A DNA stretch of 63,409 bases from CAWJAP01 sp963834365 (GCA_963834365.1 CAWIBS010000014.1:1-63409), one strand, 5' to 3'. Positions 9,006 through 19,012 are shown, numbered from the stretch's first letter. Program-made: numbers and translations. The notes: generated by a model from the letters alone, not told the origin.

Positions 9006-9312
9006 GACCTTCGTCTCCGGGTACGATTTTCGTGCACGTCATCTCAGGACGAGGATACCCGGACGCCGGGTTCAAGGACAGTGGAGGCATGGTTACGCGC
9101 AAGGGCGATTCGTCGACGCGCTCTTGGGCTGACTTTAGTCTCGCTATATTTTCCCGGGTTCTCGACCAAGTAAGAATGCTCGAGGACCGTACGATCGCGC
9201 TACAGCCGGCCTTCGCCGCCATCATCGCAACTCTTTGAAAAATCGCGCGATCACAATGTTGTATCACGCGGCCAGCTTTTGCACTTCTGAGAGACGTGGG
9301 AGGTGCGCAGTC
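9006..9312. other. Intergenic stretch without recognised gene
   Basis: About 300 bp between the xdhC start and a small ORF. It should carry the xdhC promoter on the minus strand and that of the small gene on the plus strand. I see no convincing coding sequence, RNA gene, long inverted repeat or well-spaced promoter. GGGAGG at 9298-9303 serves the next gene. Confidence 0.5.
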
Positions 9313-9525
9313 ATGATCTGGCTGTTTCATCGGCACGGTGAATATCTCTCGTTTGAAGCGCGAACCTGTATGGAGGATGCGGGCTTCGAGCTGGTCATCG
9401 CGCGACCTGACCGCGTTGACCGTGAGCTGTACCCGGACGAAGAGCAGCTCGCGCGTCGATGGGGGGATGTGAAGGTCGAATTACGCCGCGAAGGCTGGGG
9501 AGAACTTTACGGGGAACGACACTGA
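9313..9525 (+). CDS. Small conserved hypothetical protein (70 aa)
   Basis: Starts at ATG 9313 with GGGAGG 9 bp upstream; a longer reading from 9235 lacks such a site. The protein begins MIWLFHRHGEYLSFEAR, has one Cys and is rich in Arg and Glu. It resembles short uncharacterised proteins common in Acidobacteriota, by my memory of their N-terminus rather than a search. No domain, signal or membrane segment is visible. Function unknown. Confidence 0.6.
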   Translation: MIWLFHRHGEYLSFEARTCMEDAGFELVIARPDRVDRELYPDEEQLARRWGDVKVELRREGWGELYGERH

Positions 9526-9572
9526 CCATCGCAGACGAACGACGCGTTCGACACCAGGAGGCGCCTGTTCGG

Positions 9573-10906
9573 TCACAGCTTGTAGGACTTTCGGAAGCTT
9601 CGCCGTAGATAACGGCTCGCGTCGCTGTCGCCGACGATGCGTTCTTTCGTGTCGTCCCACTGGAGCCGTCGGCCGGTGCGGAACGCGATGTTCGACAGCA
9701 ACCCCGGCTTCGTGACCCGATGGCCGTAGCGCACGTTGCAGTAGTCTCGAGGTTCCGCGCCTTGATGGCGTCGAGGAACTCGCGCAGTGTGGCCGGGCGA
9801 GTCCGGAATCGTCGGCGCCGGACGCGGAAAGTCGATCGCCTGCTTGCCCCCGACCCACACCTCGTGCGTGTCGTAGTTGGTGACGAGCGACGCGTCGGTG
9901 CCCTCGAAGAGACAGCCGATGTGCCCCATGTGCTCGAAGCCTGGCAGCGGCGTGGGACGGAAGCTGAACGTCAGGAGCAGGTTCGGATATTCGAGCAGCG
10001 CCTCGAGCGTATCGGGCGTCTCGGTCTCATCGTTCACGAAGAAGCGTCCGCCGATCGGCCGTCGACGCTTCGCGGCGCCTCAGATTCGAGCGCCCACACG
10101 GCGACGTCGACGATGTGGCACCAGAAGTCGATGAACGTACCGCCCGAGTAGTCCCAGAACTGGCGGAACGTGCGATGCGATCGCAGCGGATGGTAGGGCC
10201 GTTTCGGCGCCGGCCCCAGCCAGAAGTCGTAGTCGAGCGTGGGCGGCGGCGCGTGGGGCGGAGTCGACGCGGGCAGCGACTCGGTCGGCGACGTTTTCCA
10301 GCAGTGCGCGCGGGTAATGCGCCCGAGGGCACCTGACTGCACCAACTCGACGACGCGCCGGTAGTTCGTCTGGTCGTTGTGAATGTGATTGCCCATCTGA
10401 CTGACGCGCTGGTATTTCAGCGACGCGTCGGCCATCATGCGCCCCTCGGCGACGCTGTAGCTCAGAGGCTTCTCGACGAACACATCCTTGCCTGCCTCGA
10501 ACGCACGAACGGTCGGCAGCGCGTGCCAGTGATCGGGCGTGACGACGACAACGGCGTCGATCTCCCGGTCCTCGAGCACGCGGCGGAAGTCTCCGAACAC
10601 GTTCGGCTTCTGCCCGCGCGTCTTCTCGACCAGCGCTGCGGCCTGTTCCGCATGGGCGCTATCCACGTCGCAGATGGCGGCAATACGCGTGTCGGGATGC
10701 GCGAGGAACTCTCGAAGCCGCGACATGCCTTGCACGCCGACGCCGATCATTCCGAGCACGATCTGGTCGCTCGGCGGGGGTGCGGCCTGTTGAACGCGCT
10801 CGCTGCCGAGGGCCGGCGATCGGCCGAGCGCCGACAGCGCCATGCTTCCGGCGACGGATCCCAGGAATGCGCGCCGGGAGAGGCCTGAGTGTGTCCTCAC
10901 AGTCAA
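9573..10906 (-). CDS. Gfo/Idh/MocA family oxidoreductase, Tat-exported (frameshifted)
   Basis: Predicted NAD(P)-dependent sugar oxidoreductase. The N-terminus has a twin-arginine signal (LSRRAFLGSVAGS). The Rossmann loop follows (GMIGVGVQGMSRL), then the family motif VVVTPDHWHALPTVRAFEAG and the EKPLSYSVAEGR lysine motif. The C-terminal half continues in two other frames after indels near 10,050 and 9,770 and ends FRKSYKL. The start is TTG 10906 or GTG 10900, within 4 bp of the DUF1080 stop, so the two genes are coupled. In DUF1080 gene pairs such enzymes are thought to make or reduce 3-keto sugars; the substrate here is unknown. Confidence 0.85.
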
Positions 10907-11568
10907 TCAAGTTTCCTGATGAAGATGTTCTTGAACTCGATCGGGTTCCCGTGATGCTGCAGCTCGATCGGGCCTCGCGCGGGAATCGGCTGATCCCGTT
11001 GCCAGTAGTTCTCCATCGTGACGTTGTCGACGACCAGCTCGCCGTTCAGCCACACACTGACCTTTTCACCCTTCATCAGGATCCGGAACGTGTTCCAATC
11101 GCCCACGGGCTTGTCCGCACGCTCGAGCGGCTGGCGCGCGTTGATCTTGTTGTTGTAGAGACCGCCGGAACCCTCGGGATTGTCCCAGATCTGCACCTGC
11201 GGCGTGCCTCTCAGATAGATCCCCGTATCGCCCTTCGGACCAATCTTCCAGTCGACGAAGAGCTCGAAGTCGCCGTAGTCGCTGGCTGTCTGCAGACTCT
11301 GGCCCTTGCCGTCGTAGCGCAGCACGCCATCGGAGACGGTCCAGTGCGGCAGATAGCGTTCGTTGGCGTCGCGCTGCTTGGCGGCAAGCGCCTCTTTCGT
11401 CAGCTTGGCCCGCTCCGGCAGCTCCACGAGGCCCTGCCATCCGGCCAGATTCTTGCCGTTGAAGAGCGCTTCGAAGCCGGCAGGCGGGGTGTTGTCCTGG
11501 GCGAACGCCGCTCTGCAGAGGAACCCGAGAGCAAAGACTGCGGCGAGAATCGCTTCGCGGGATTGCAT
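10903..11568 (-). CDS. DUF1080 protein (3-keto-disaccharide hydrolase-like)
   Basis: A 221-residue secreted protein with a cleavable signal peptide (residues 1-23, ending AAFAQ). The concanavalin-like DUF1080 fold is recognisable by FEALFNGKNLAGWQG at its start, then YGDFELFVDWKIGPKGDTGIY, and the end motif GPIELQHHGNPIEFKNIFIR. Members of this family cleave 3-keto-glycosides formed by Gfo/Idh-type oxidoreductases, which fits the coupled gene downstream. Intact in one frame. Its 5' side faces a strong terminator for the upstream TonB receptor gene. Confidence 0.9.
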   Translation of the reverse strand: MQSREAILAAVFALGFLCRAAFAQDNTPPAGFEALFNGKNLAGWQGLVELPERAKLTKEALAAKQRDANERYLPHWTVSDGVLRYDGKGQSLQTASDYGDFELFVDWKIGPKGDTGIYLRGTPQVQIWDNPEGSGGLYNNKINARQPLERADKPVGDWNTFRILMKGEKVSVWLNGELVVDNVTMENYWQRDQPIPARGPIELQHHGNPIEFKNIFIRKLD

Positions 11569-11657
11569 GAGCAGCTCCTGAGCGGGAATCGGATGGTCCG
11601 GTCGCTGACGAAGAAGGATACATGCAGCCGCGACGAATGGACCTGGCGGTACAGGCG

Positions 11658-11688
11658 AAGGGGCGCACCTTCGAGCGGTGCGCCCCTT
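11658..11688 (-). terminator. Perfect 12-bp stem hairpin between TonB receptor gene and DUF1080 gene
   Basis: AAGGGGCGCACC (11658-11669) pairs perfectly with GGTGCGCCCCTT (11677-11688) around a 7-base loop. It lies 54 bp after the stop of the TonB receptor gene on the minus strand. No long U-tract follows, so it may be a weak intrinsic or processing hairpin. Confidence 0.7.
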
Positions 11689-11742
11689 CCCGGACTTCGT
11701 GTGCGTCGCGATCAGCCGTCGGCCGTATTCATGACATGGCCT

Positions 11743-14700
11743 CTAGAACTCGAGCCGGAGTCCGAACCGCGCGTAGCGGTTCCCCGGGAGGTTCCCGCGC
11801 GTGCTCGTGATCCGCATGAAGTTCCCGCTGGTCACGCTGCCATTCGGGTTCGACCAGATCGGCTGATTCTGCACGCTGAACGCCTCGAACCGGAACTGCA
11901 AGCGCATGCTGCCCTGCAGCTGGAACGTCCGGAACAGGGACATGTTGGTGTTCCAGAAACCCGGACCGTCGGTACTGGTTGCGGCCGGTCGTCGCCGTAG
12001 CGCCGCTCGGTCACATTCGCCCACGCGCTCGGATCGTAGAACGGTTCGTCCGGTCCGACGCCTACGCGTTTCACGTCGCCGATTGATCCGCCGTCTGCAG
12101 GTTGCCACGCTGATCGAGCGCGGCATTGCTGGCCGTGACGGTGAACGGCGAGCCGGAGTATGCGGCGAGCGTGCCGTTGATCTGCCAGTCCCTGATGATT
12201 TCGTTCAGCAGCGTTCCGCCGTTGTCGTCGCCAAACGGCAATTGATAGGTGCCGGCGAGGGTGAAGGTATGCCGCCGATCGTAGCCTGCCGGCGCGTAGT
12301 TGCGGCTCGAAGACGTCGGGCGCGTTGTAGTCGAAGACCGCCGTCCCGTCGTCATCGGTCATGTTCATCGTCTTGCCGAGCGTGTACGCGCCGCGCAGCA
12401 GGAGGCCGTTCTTGAAGGGACGACTCAGCTGCATCTGCAGCGAGTGATATCGTCCGGTGTTCCAGCCGCCGAAAGAGCGTCGTCGATGCCGTTCGCCCGA
12501 ACTGCGGCGAAGAAGACGCGGCCCTGCTCGCCGCCGCCTGGGGGCGAGACGTTCAGCTCGATGTTGGCGAAACCGCGCGTCGTCTTGCTGCCCACATACG
12601 CGACGTTGACGGACATGTCGAATGGAAGCCGCCGTTCGAACGCCGCGTTCCACGACTGGATGTAGCCGCGGCGCACGTTCTCCGGATCGGGCGTGCGCAT
12701 CGTTGCCGTTGTCGGCAGCGGCACGTGGCCCTCGCCTGGTCCCGGACCCGTGAATTCAGGAATGCCCTGCGTCGAGCGTGCCGTACGGCTGCCAGCTGTT
12801 GAGGCTGACGTACGTGTTGTGGATGGTCAGCGGATAGGCGCCGCGAAGCGGCCGGGCAAACGGCAGCGGGTTATAGGTGAGACCGTAGCCGGTGCGCAGC
12901 GACCGTGAGCTCGTTGAGGCGCCACGCCACGCCTACGCGCGGCGCAAAGTCCGTCTTGCGTGTTATCAGCCCGACGTTGCGCGGGACGTCGCCCGACGCC
13001 TCCGAGCAGCACCTCCATCGTGTTGACGTCGAGCCGTTCGACGCCGCGCCCGTTGTCGCGATTCACGAGCGGGAAGTACTCGTAGCGGAGACCAAGATCG
13101 AGCGTCACGTCCTGGTGCGGCTGCCACCGGTCGCCGAAGTAGAACCCGTATCTCCACTCGCGCGTCGTCATCTCCTCCCACTGGATGGCCTTCTGCACCT
13201 GCGACGTCATGCCCGAGCAGGAACGACGCGTATTGGTTGTAGAAATTCGGCGCCTGCGTGCCGCCGCGCAAGCGCCGACAGGTTGCCGCTGGAGTCGAGG
13301 CGTCCGCGCGGGCCCGTGCCGCCGAACTCGGGCTGCCAGTGATTCATCGACTGCTGATCGATCGGCTCCGCCGAACCGGAACGTGTGCGCGCCGGCGAGC
13401 TTGGTGACGTTGGCGGATGCCGTGTAGGTCGGATCGAAGCGCGTGTAGGGATTCCAGCTGTCGGTCGATCCCTGCGCGCTCATGCCGTTCCCCCACACCG
13501 GCATGCCGCTCTGGCGGATGTCCGGGCCGTTGGTGCCTGGAACACCGAGCTCCAGCCCGTAGTTGGTTCCGTAGTCGGGGCCGTATCCCCACTGGTCGAG
13601 GAGCGAGTAGCCGAACGTCGTGTCGATGACGAGCGATCGGGCTCGGCGTGAACGTCTGTCCGATCGGTCGCGACCCAGGTCAACGTCTTCCCGAGACCCG
13701 CCGCCGTCGAACGACGAGCTTCTGCAGGTTGCTGACGGTAGCATCCATCACGCCGATCTTTCCCCAGACCTGATGGCCGGCGCTTCGATTCCAGTTGATC
13801 TTCACGTCGTACTGGTTGCGGTCGAAGGTGCTGAGGTACTCCTTGAAATAGTTGTCGGAGTTTCCTGGCTGATTCGGCATCGGGTAGAACTCGTTGATCC
13901 GCTGGGCGACGGCGTTGATCCGGTCCGCAGGGATGATGTTCCCGGCGAACGGCTGACGTCCGCGACCGTCGCTGTCGCCGGTGCGCGGGTCGTAGATCAG
14001 TTGCAGCGAGCCGTTGGTGTTGAAGGCCTCGCTGAAATCGCCGGCCCGCATCTTCGCGGTCGGCACAGTGTAGATCGATTCGCCTTCCGTATTGCGATAC
14101 TGCCCCTCAAACGCGCCGAAGTAGAACAGCTTGTTCTTGCACGATCGGCCCGCCCAGCGTGCCGCCGTCGATGTGATGGTTGGTGGGCGACTTGGGCGTG
14201 TTGTTCCGCTTCGCGAAATACGTGCGCTCGCGCAGGTTCTGATCGGTGTAGAAGGCAAACCCCGATCCCTGAAGCCGGTTCGTGCCCGACTTGGTGATGA
14301 CCGTCACCGCCGCGCCGCCGGCCAATCCCTGATCGGCGGAGAAGCTGCCGGTCGTGACGTTGACCGAGGCGATGGTCTCCGCCGGCGCAACGTACAGCGT
14401 GTGATGAGGCAGCCACGTGAACTGATTGGTCGCGCCGTCGACGCGGGTGCTGTTCGTGTTGCGATTCGTGCCGTTGATGTTGGTCGTCAGAGCTCGCGCG
14501 GGCGTGTCGATCTCCGCGTTCTGAAAGCTCCGATGGCGTGGAGCCCGGCACGAAGTCGAGCAGGCTCTGATAGTTGCGGAACTCGGGCAGCGGGAGATCC
14601 ACGACTTCCTTGTCGGTGAACGCCGAGCCGGTGTCGGCCTTGTCCGTCTTCAAGAGGACGCGCTTCCGACTGGACGGTGACCGATTCGGTCAGGGCGCCG

Positions 14701-15056
14701 ACCTCGAGACGGGCGTCCACGCGGCTGATCGAGCCCGCGCGTGACCGGGATTCTGCGTTGCTTGAATTCCTTGAAGCCCTGGAGCGTGACCTTGCACGTC
14801 GTAGGTGCCCGGCAGCACGTTCGTCAACGTGTACGCGCCGGTCTCGTTCGACGACCGCGGTGAGCACCAGGTTCGTCGCCCGGTTGACGATCTCAATCGT
14901 CGCGCCCGGAATGCGGGCGCCGGAACCGTCCTGGACCGTACCCACCACGCTGCCGTAAAGCTCCTGCGCCGTCGCGGCGCCCCCCGCGGCGATCGTCAAG
15001 ACGAGCATCACCGTCACCGCACCGATGTTCCACCGAAGGAGTTGAGTCAGGCTCAT
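11743..15056 (-). CDS. TonB-dependent receptor with N-terminal carboxypeptidase-regulatory-like domain (many frameshifts)
   Basis: Outer-membrane receptor of the Oar-like type common in Acidobacteriota, about 1,100 residues if repaired. ATG 15056 has GGGAGG 5 bp upstream. The signal peptide (about residues 1-30) is followed by the beta-sandwich domain (LYGSVVGTVQDGSGARIPGA). The plug region is readable as SVTVQ and DFVPGSTPSE, and a barrel region with SGTNRLQGSGFAFY, then many aromatic strands. It ends in a Phe (RYARFGLRLEF), as outer-membrane proteins do. At least ten single-base indels break it; reading frame changes are evident near 14,840, 14,530, 14,130, 13,690 and 13,350. The substrate is probably a glycan or oligosaccharide, judged only from the adjacent sugar genes. 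Confidence 0.85.
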
Positions 15057-15265
15057 TGAAACCTCCCCTTCCGTCTCACCGACTGCTTCGACACGAACTC
15101 GACGCGCCATAACCTACTACCATCGCCTGTAGAGCGCGCGACGAAATTTGCAGGTTCGCATCACGAGCGCGCACTGGTTCAACACCTCAGCTGTTGAAGC
15201 TGGTCAGTTTTGGGAAGCGCCTGGCTCGAGCGTATGGCCGGATGTTGCGGGTCTGAAGGTCGTTC

Positions 15266-16606
15266 CTAGGTCTTGGGCAAGAGATACGGCGCTCGATAGG
15301 TGCGGCCGAGAAGCGCATCGGCTTCTTCGTCGTGTACGAACCGCTCGGAGGTTCCATCGAACGTCACCGAACGGCCGATTCGGCTGGATATGTTCCCGAG
15401 ATGACAGAGCGCAGTCGAGAAGTGGCCTTCCTCGATCGGCGCTCTCAGGTTCTCTGACGTGCGCGAGCGCATACAGTCGATGAAGTTTTCGAAGTGCGCC
15501 TGGCCGGCATCGCGTTTCTCCTCGGCAACGAAGGTCGGACCCGGCTCGTTCTTCTTACCGAAGAACACCTGCGCGCGATCGTCGGCAACCTTCATCCACC
15601 CCTTGGAACCGAAGACGTAGATCCCCTGCGCCTCGGGAGGACCGGCGAACCAGTTGCGCAGGTCACAGTGCAACTCTGTCCCATCCGCATATTGATAGGT
15701 CGCGTACTGCGTATTCGGCGTCACCTGGTCGGTAGGAGCGCCAGCTTCGTACAGGCCGCCGACGCAATGCGCCGTGCGGGGGTGTTCGCGCTTTCCGAGC
15801 AGCCAGCGTGCGAGGTCGAGCGAATGGACCGCCGTATTCCCGAGGTCGCTCGTGCCGTACTCCCAGAACCAGTGCCAGTGATAGTGAAAGTGGTTCTCGT
15901 TGAATTGACGCGATGGCGCCGGCCCGAGCCAGAGATCGTAGTTGACGCCAGCCGGGACCGGTCCGTCAGCAACGACGCCGATGGGATCCCGAAAACGATG
16001 GATCACGGTGCGTGCGCCATGAAGCGTTCCCAATCCTCCCTCGCGCAGGAACTGCACGGCCTTCGCAACCACGTCGCCGCTCCGCCTCTGCGTGCCGACG
16101 GCGACAACCCGCTTGTATCGTCGCGCCGCGTCAATCATTCGTCGGCCCTCGACGATGTTGTGGCTCACGGGCTTCTCGACGTACACGTCCTTTCCTGCCT
16201 GACAGGCCAGAATCGTCATGAGCGCGTGCCAGTGATCGGGCGCTGCGATCGTCACGGCATCGACGTCCCGATTCTCCAGCACTCGCCTGAAATCCGTCTC
16301 GGTCCTTGGGTCGCCCCCCCACGTCTTCTTCATGAACGGCACCGACGAAGCGAAGTGCCGCTCGTCGATATCGACGACGTGGCTGATGCGAACGTTCGGG
16401 ATCGTCGAGAGGTGCTCGTAGTGATCCTGGCCGCGGCCTCTGGCGGTCCAGGTCGGACGCCCCTTGTTGTCGCCGCGAATACCGATCACCGCAATGTTGA
16501 TCGTGTCATTCGCGCTTTTCTGGGCGTGACTTCGTGCGGGAAAGCCGGCCGCCAGACCGGCGGTCGCTGCTGCCGTGGTCGTAAGAAAGCGACGACGGTT
16601 CATCAC
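15266..16606 (-). CDS. Gfo/Idh/MocA family oxidoreductase, Tat-exported
   Basis: Intact 446-residue paralogue of the enzyme at 9,573. The Tat signal is MNRRRFLTTTAAATAG. Rossmann part: INIAVIGIRGDNKGR; family motifs APDHWHALMTILACQAGK and EKPVSHNIVEGRRM follow near residues 120-150. The YHWHWFWEYGTSDLGN segment is typical of the secreted Acidobacteria/Planctomycetes subgroup. AAGGAG lies 7 bp before GTG 16606 (ATG 16603 is the alternative). It is preceded by the MFS gene with a 78-bp gap and may be co-transcribed with it. Substrate unknown; a sugar is likely. Confidence 0.9.
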   Translation of the reverse strand: MMNRRRFLTTTAAATAGLAAGFPARSHAQKSANDTINIAVIGIRGDNKGRPTWTARGRGQDHYEHLSTIPNVRISHVVDIDERHFASSVPFMKKTWGGDPRTETDFRRVLENRDVDAVTIAAPDHWHALMTILACQAGKDVYVEKPVSHNIVEGRRMIDAARRYKRVVAVGTQRRSGDVVAKAVQFLREGGLGTLHGARTVIHRFRDPIGVVADGPVPAGVNYDLWLGPAPSRQFNENHFHYHWHWFWEYGTSDLGNTAVHSLDLARWLLGKREHPRTAHCVGGLYEAGAPTDQVTPNTQYATYQYADGTELHCDLRNWFAGPPEAQGIYVFGSKGWMKVADDRAQVFFGKKNEPGPTFVAEEKRDAGQAHFENFIDCMRSRTSENLRAPIEEGHFSTALCHLGNISSRIGRSVTFDGTSERFVHDEEADALLGRTYRAPYLLPKT

Positions 16607-16684
16607 GGCGATTCTCCTTCCGATCGATCCTGGGCCAACAGCTTACCTCACGGCCATGGTCAGAACACCTTGTGCCGAAGCGCT

Positions 16685-17959
16685 TCAGGAGGCGAACGCC
16701 GCCCGCGGCAACGACACTCTGAAGGCGGCGACGCTGACGAGCAGCACGCATGGCGCCAGGATCCAGAGTGCCGGAAGGTACGAGCCGGTCCAGGCTGCCG
16801 ATTGCGCGAAGATGAGCGGCCAAACGGCCGACGCGAATACCGTGAGCATCTGCGCGGCGCCCTGGATCCGCCCAAGATGCGCAGCACCGAATGCGCGCCG
16901 CCAGACCGCAAAGAACATCACGGTGATCATGCCACCGGCCAGGCCAATCAACACGGCAAAGAACCAGAGCTCCATGTGCGTCCTCAGCACGGGCAGCGCA
17001 CCGATCGCGACGGCGTAAAGGAACATCGCAATCCCCAGCAGCCGCTGCATCGACCATCGCAGCGTCAGCCAGCCGCATCCCAACTGGCCGACGAGCGCGA
17101 TCATCGACGTGCCCGCAAGGAAGCGGACGTACGTCTGCTGATCGAAGCCACGTTCCGCGAGGACCGCTTCGTTGAACAGGCCCAGGCCCGAGGACACGAG
17201 CCCGAAGAGCGACGTCGCGCCGCCAAACACCCAGAACGCCGGCGTCTTGAGCGCCTCGCCAAGCGTCAGTCCGGCCTTCGGGTCGACGGCGGCGTCGCCT
17301 GCGTCCGGCGAGGAAGATCCGCCCGCCCGCTCGCGCAGCAGCAACGCAAGGAACCCCGCGACGATCAATGCCATCGCGACCTGCGCCCACGCCGCGCGCC
17401 AGCCGTTGATGCGAACGGAATTGCCGACCAGCACGAACGCCGCCGCAAAGAACACGCTGAGCAGGAACGAATAGACGCCCATCGCGACGCCGACACGGCT
17501 GTCGAACGACTTGCCGACGGCGGTGATGCTCGCGACGGACAACGCGCTTTGACCGAGCGCGCGCGTCGCCAGCACGAGCACGAACAGCAGCATCACACCG
17601 CCAGCCATCGCGCTCATCGTCCACACGACGGCGGAGAGAAGCAGAGTAATCGCCAGGGTTGCGACGCGCAGGCCGACGCGGTCGAAGAGCCGGCCGATCG
17701 GCAGGCAGATCGCCGCGCCGATGAGCGTCGCCCAGAGATTGATGTTCGCGTAGGTGACGCGATCGAGCCGCAGGTCGGCGAGCATCGGCTCGGTGATGAG
17801 CCCGAGCCCCTGCGTCCGGCCGGGCAGCGTCGCCACCATCAGCACGGCAGCAACGACGACGTTGATCCAACCGGCCCAGTTCGCGGACGTGCGGCCCGGC
17901 GCGCCGGCGTGCAGACGAGGATCGTCGGCCGAGCGTATGGCAGCGGTCCCGGTATCCAT
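16685..17959 (-). CDS. MFS transporter
   Basis: A 424-residue major facilitator protein with about 12 hydrophobic helices. The loop 2-3 motif (GRLFDRVGLR) is near residues 85-95, and a PGRTQGLG motif occurs in helix 1-2. The start ATG 17959 has GAGGACC upstream. It lies 10 bp after arsC on the same strand, so arsC-MFS is an operon controlled from the shared arsenic promoter region. By context it may export an arsenic compound (the ArsK and ArsJ proteins are MFS arsenic exporters), but nothing in the sequence itself shows arsenic specificity. It could equally serve the sugar locus downstream. Confidence 0.85.
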   Translation of the reverse strand: MDTGTAAIRSADDPRLHAGAPGRTSANWAGWINVVVAAVLMVATLPGRTQGLGLITEPMLADLRLDRVTYANINLWATLIGAAICLPIGRLFDRVGLRVATLAITLLLSAVVWTMSAMAGGVMLLFVLVLATRALGQSALSVASITAVGKSFDSRVGVAMGVYSFLLSVFFAAAFVLVGNSVRINGWRAAWAQVAMALIVAGFLALLLRERAGGSSSPDAGDAAVDPKAGLTLGEALKTPAFWVFGGATSLFGLVSSGLGLFNEAVLAERGFDQQTYVRFLAGTSMIALVGQLGCGWLTLRWSMQRLLGIAMFLYAVAIGALPVLRTHMELWFFAVLIGLAGGMITVMFFAVWRRAFGAAHLGRIQGAAQMLTVFASAVWPLIFAQSAAWTGSYLPALWILAPCVLLVSVAAFRVSLPRAAFAS

Positions 17960-17969
17960 CAAGAGGTCC

Positions 17970-18386
17970 TCACGATGACGGTTTCGACCGGCGCCACCCG
18001 TAATGGTCAACGAGCTCAGCCACTCGCGCGTGGACTTCGTCGCGAATCCGCCGGACCTGCTTCAAGGGCTGCCCCTTCGGATCGTCCAGGGGCCAGTCGT
18101 CACGCTTCAGCCCCGGGACATGCGGGCACTCGTCGCCGCATCCCATCGTCACGATGAGGAACGCGCCGCTGGCAAGTTGGTCGGTCAGCTTTTGAGGTCG
18201 CTGGGCAGCTAGATCGATACCGAGTTCGCGCATGACCTCGACGACCTCGGGGTGTACACGATCGCCAGGTCGCGTTCCCGCGGAAACGGCGGCAGCCTTC
18301 GCCGGATCCGCCAGGTCTGTGAAGAACGCAGCGGCCATCTGGGACCGTCCGGCGTTGTGCACGCACGCGAAGATCACTCGCAGCAT
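17970..18386 (-). CDS. arsC: Arsenate reductase, low-molecular-weight phosphatase family
   Basis: A 138-residue ArsC of the thioredoxin- or mycothiol-type fold. The P-loop CVHNAGRS holds the nucleophile Cys8 and Arg14 (CX5R). Candidate resolving cysteines are Cys83 and Cys87 in MGCGDECPH. The motif DWPLDDPKGQPLKQVRRIRDE is typical for arsenate reductases of this family. It reduces arsenate to arsenite in the cytoplasm. ATG at 18386 faces the divergent regulator gene across 65 bp containing the operator. Intact. Confidence 0.92.
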   Translation of the reverse strand: MLRVIFACVHNAGRSQMAAAFFTDLADPAKAAAVSAGTRPGDRVHPEVVEVMRELGIDLAAQRPQKLTDQLASGAFLIVTMGCGDECPHVPGLKRDDWPLDDPKGQPLKQVRRIRDEVHARVAELVDHYGWRRSKPSS

Positions 18387-18407
18387 CAAGACATTGTAAA
18401 CAACCGC

Positions 18408-18449
18408 TTGACAGCCGTGTCCTGCGGCGCATATCGTTGCTAGTAACAA
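18408..18449 (+). promoter_or_regulatory. Promoter and operator between arsC and the MarR-type regulator gene
   Basis: TTGACA at 18408-18413 and TATCGT at 18432-18437 (18-bp spacer) form a plausible promoter for the regulator. The operator candidate TTGCTAGTAACAA (18437-18449) begins at the -10 box and contains a GTT-N-CTAG-N-AAC inverted repeat. Read on the minus strand it is TTGTTACTAGCAA, nearly the same as the site before arsM. The predicted transcript start is within about 10 bp of the ATG, so the mRNA would be nearly leaderless. Confidence 0.65.
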
Positions 18450-18451
18450 CA

Positions 18452-18994
18452 ATGTCGAGAGTCAAACAGCAGCTCACCTCTACCGGGCCGGCGCTCGACC
18501 GCGATGCCGCCGACCTGCAAGCGGCGGTTGCCGATCTCGTGCGGGTTTATCAGTTCCGCGACCGGGACCGCATCTGCTGTCATGACATCTCGGTCACGCA
18601 GTGCTACGCGCTGGAGACACTGGTCGGGCACGGTTCCATGCGGCTCAGTGCTCTGGCCGAACGGTTGTTCCTGGACAAGAGCACGACGAGTCGCGTCGTG
18701 GCCACGCTTGTGAAGAAGGGATACGTCGAGCAGAACGCTGACGCGCAAGACGGGCGCGCGATCGCGTTGCGCGCTACCCGAAAGGGCAGCAACCTGTGCA
18801 CCCGCATTACCGATGACCTCGTTGACCAGCAAAAGCAGTTGCTTCAGGACCTCGATCCCGATGTTCGAACGGGCGTGGTGCGAGTCCTGCGCCGACTCGC
18901 GCAGGCTGCAGATGCCCGGTTTCGGTCGGGAACGGTAGCCGGAGACGGCAAGGCGTGCTGCGCGCCGTCAGATGACGCGCGTGCGTGCAGCTGA
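18452..18994 (+). CDS. MarR-family regulator, probable arsenic-responsive repressor
   Basis: A 180-residue MarR-type winged-helix protein. The DNA-binding region is MRLSALAERLFLDKSTTSRVVATLVKKG, written here as the part from about residue 65 to 95, followed by the wing DAQDGRAIALRATRKG. Cysteines are unusual: Cys42-Cys43-His44 and Cys51 next to the dimer helices, and a C-terminal Cys pair (KACCAP) plus a near-terminal Cys. Thiol clusters like these could bind As(III), an inference. ArsR/SmtB proteins normally fill this role in ars operons. ATG 18452 follows the operator directly. It lies divergent from arsC and upstream of arsM. Confidence 0.85.
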   Translation: MSRVKQQLTSTGPALDRDAADLQAAVADLVRVYQFRDRDRICCHDISVTQCYALETLVGHGSMRLSALAERLFLDKSTTSRVVATLVKKGYVEQNADAQDGRAIALRATRKGSNLCTRITDDLVDQQKQLLQDLDPDVRTGVVRVLRRLAQAADARFRSGTVAGDGKACCAPSDDARACS

Positions 18995-19001
18995 TTTTTT
19001 T
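18957..19001 (+). terminator. Possible intrinsic terminator overlapping the regulator stop codon
   Basis: GCGC(C)GTC pairs with GACGCGC around loop AGAT (18962-18980, one bulged C), with an outer GCTGC/GCAGC stem at 18957-18961 and 18987-18991. A run of seven T follows (18995-19001). The hairpin includes the end of the coding region. Confidence 0.45.
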
Positions 19002-19012
19002 GACCCAGATAG

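Noticed and set aside
15494..18157. 887-residue plus-strand reading frame across Gfo/Idh, MFS and arsC
   Set aside because: Antisense to three intact genes; composition is Arg/His-rich without domains.
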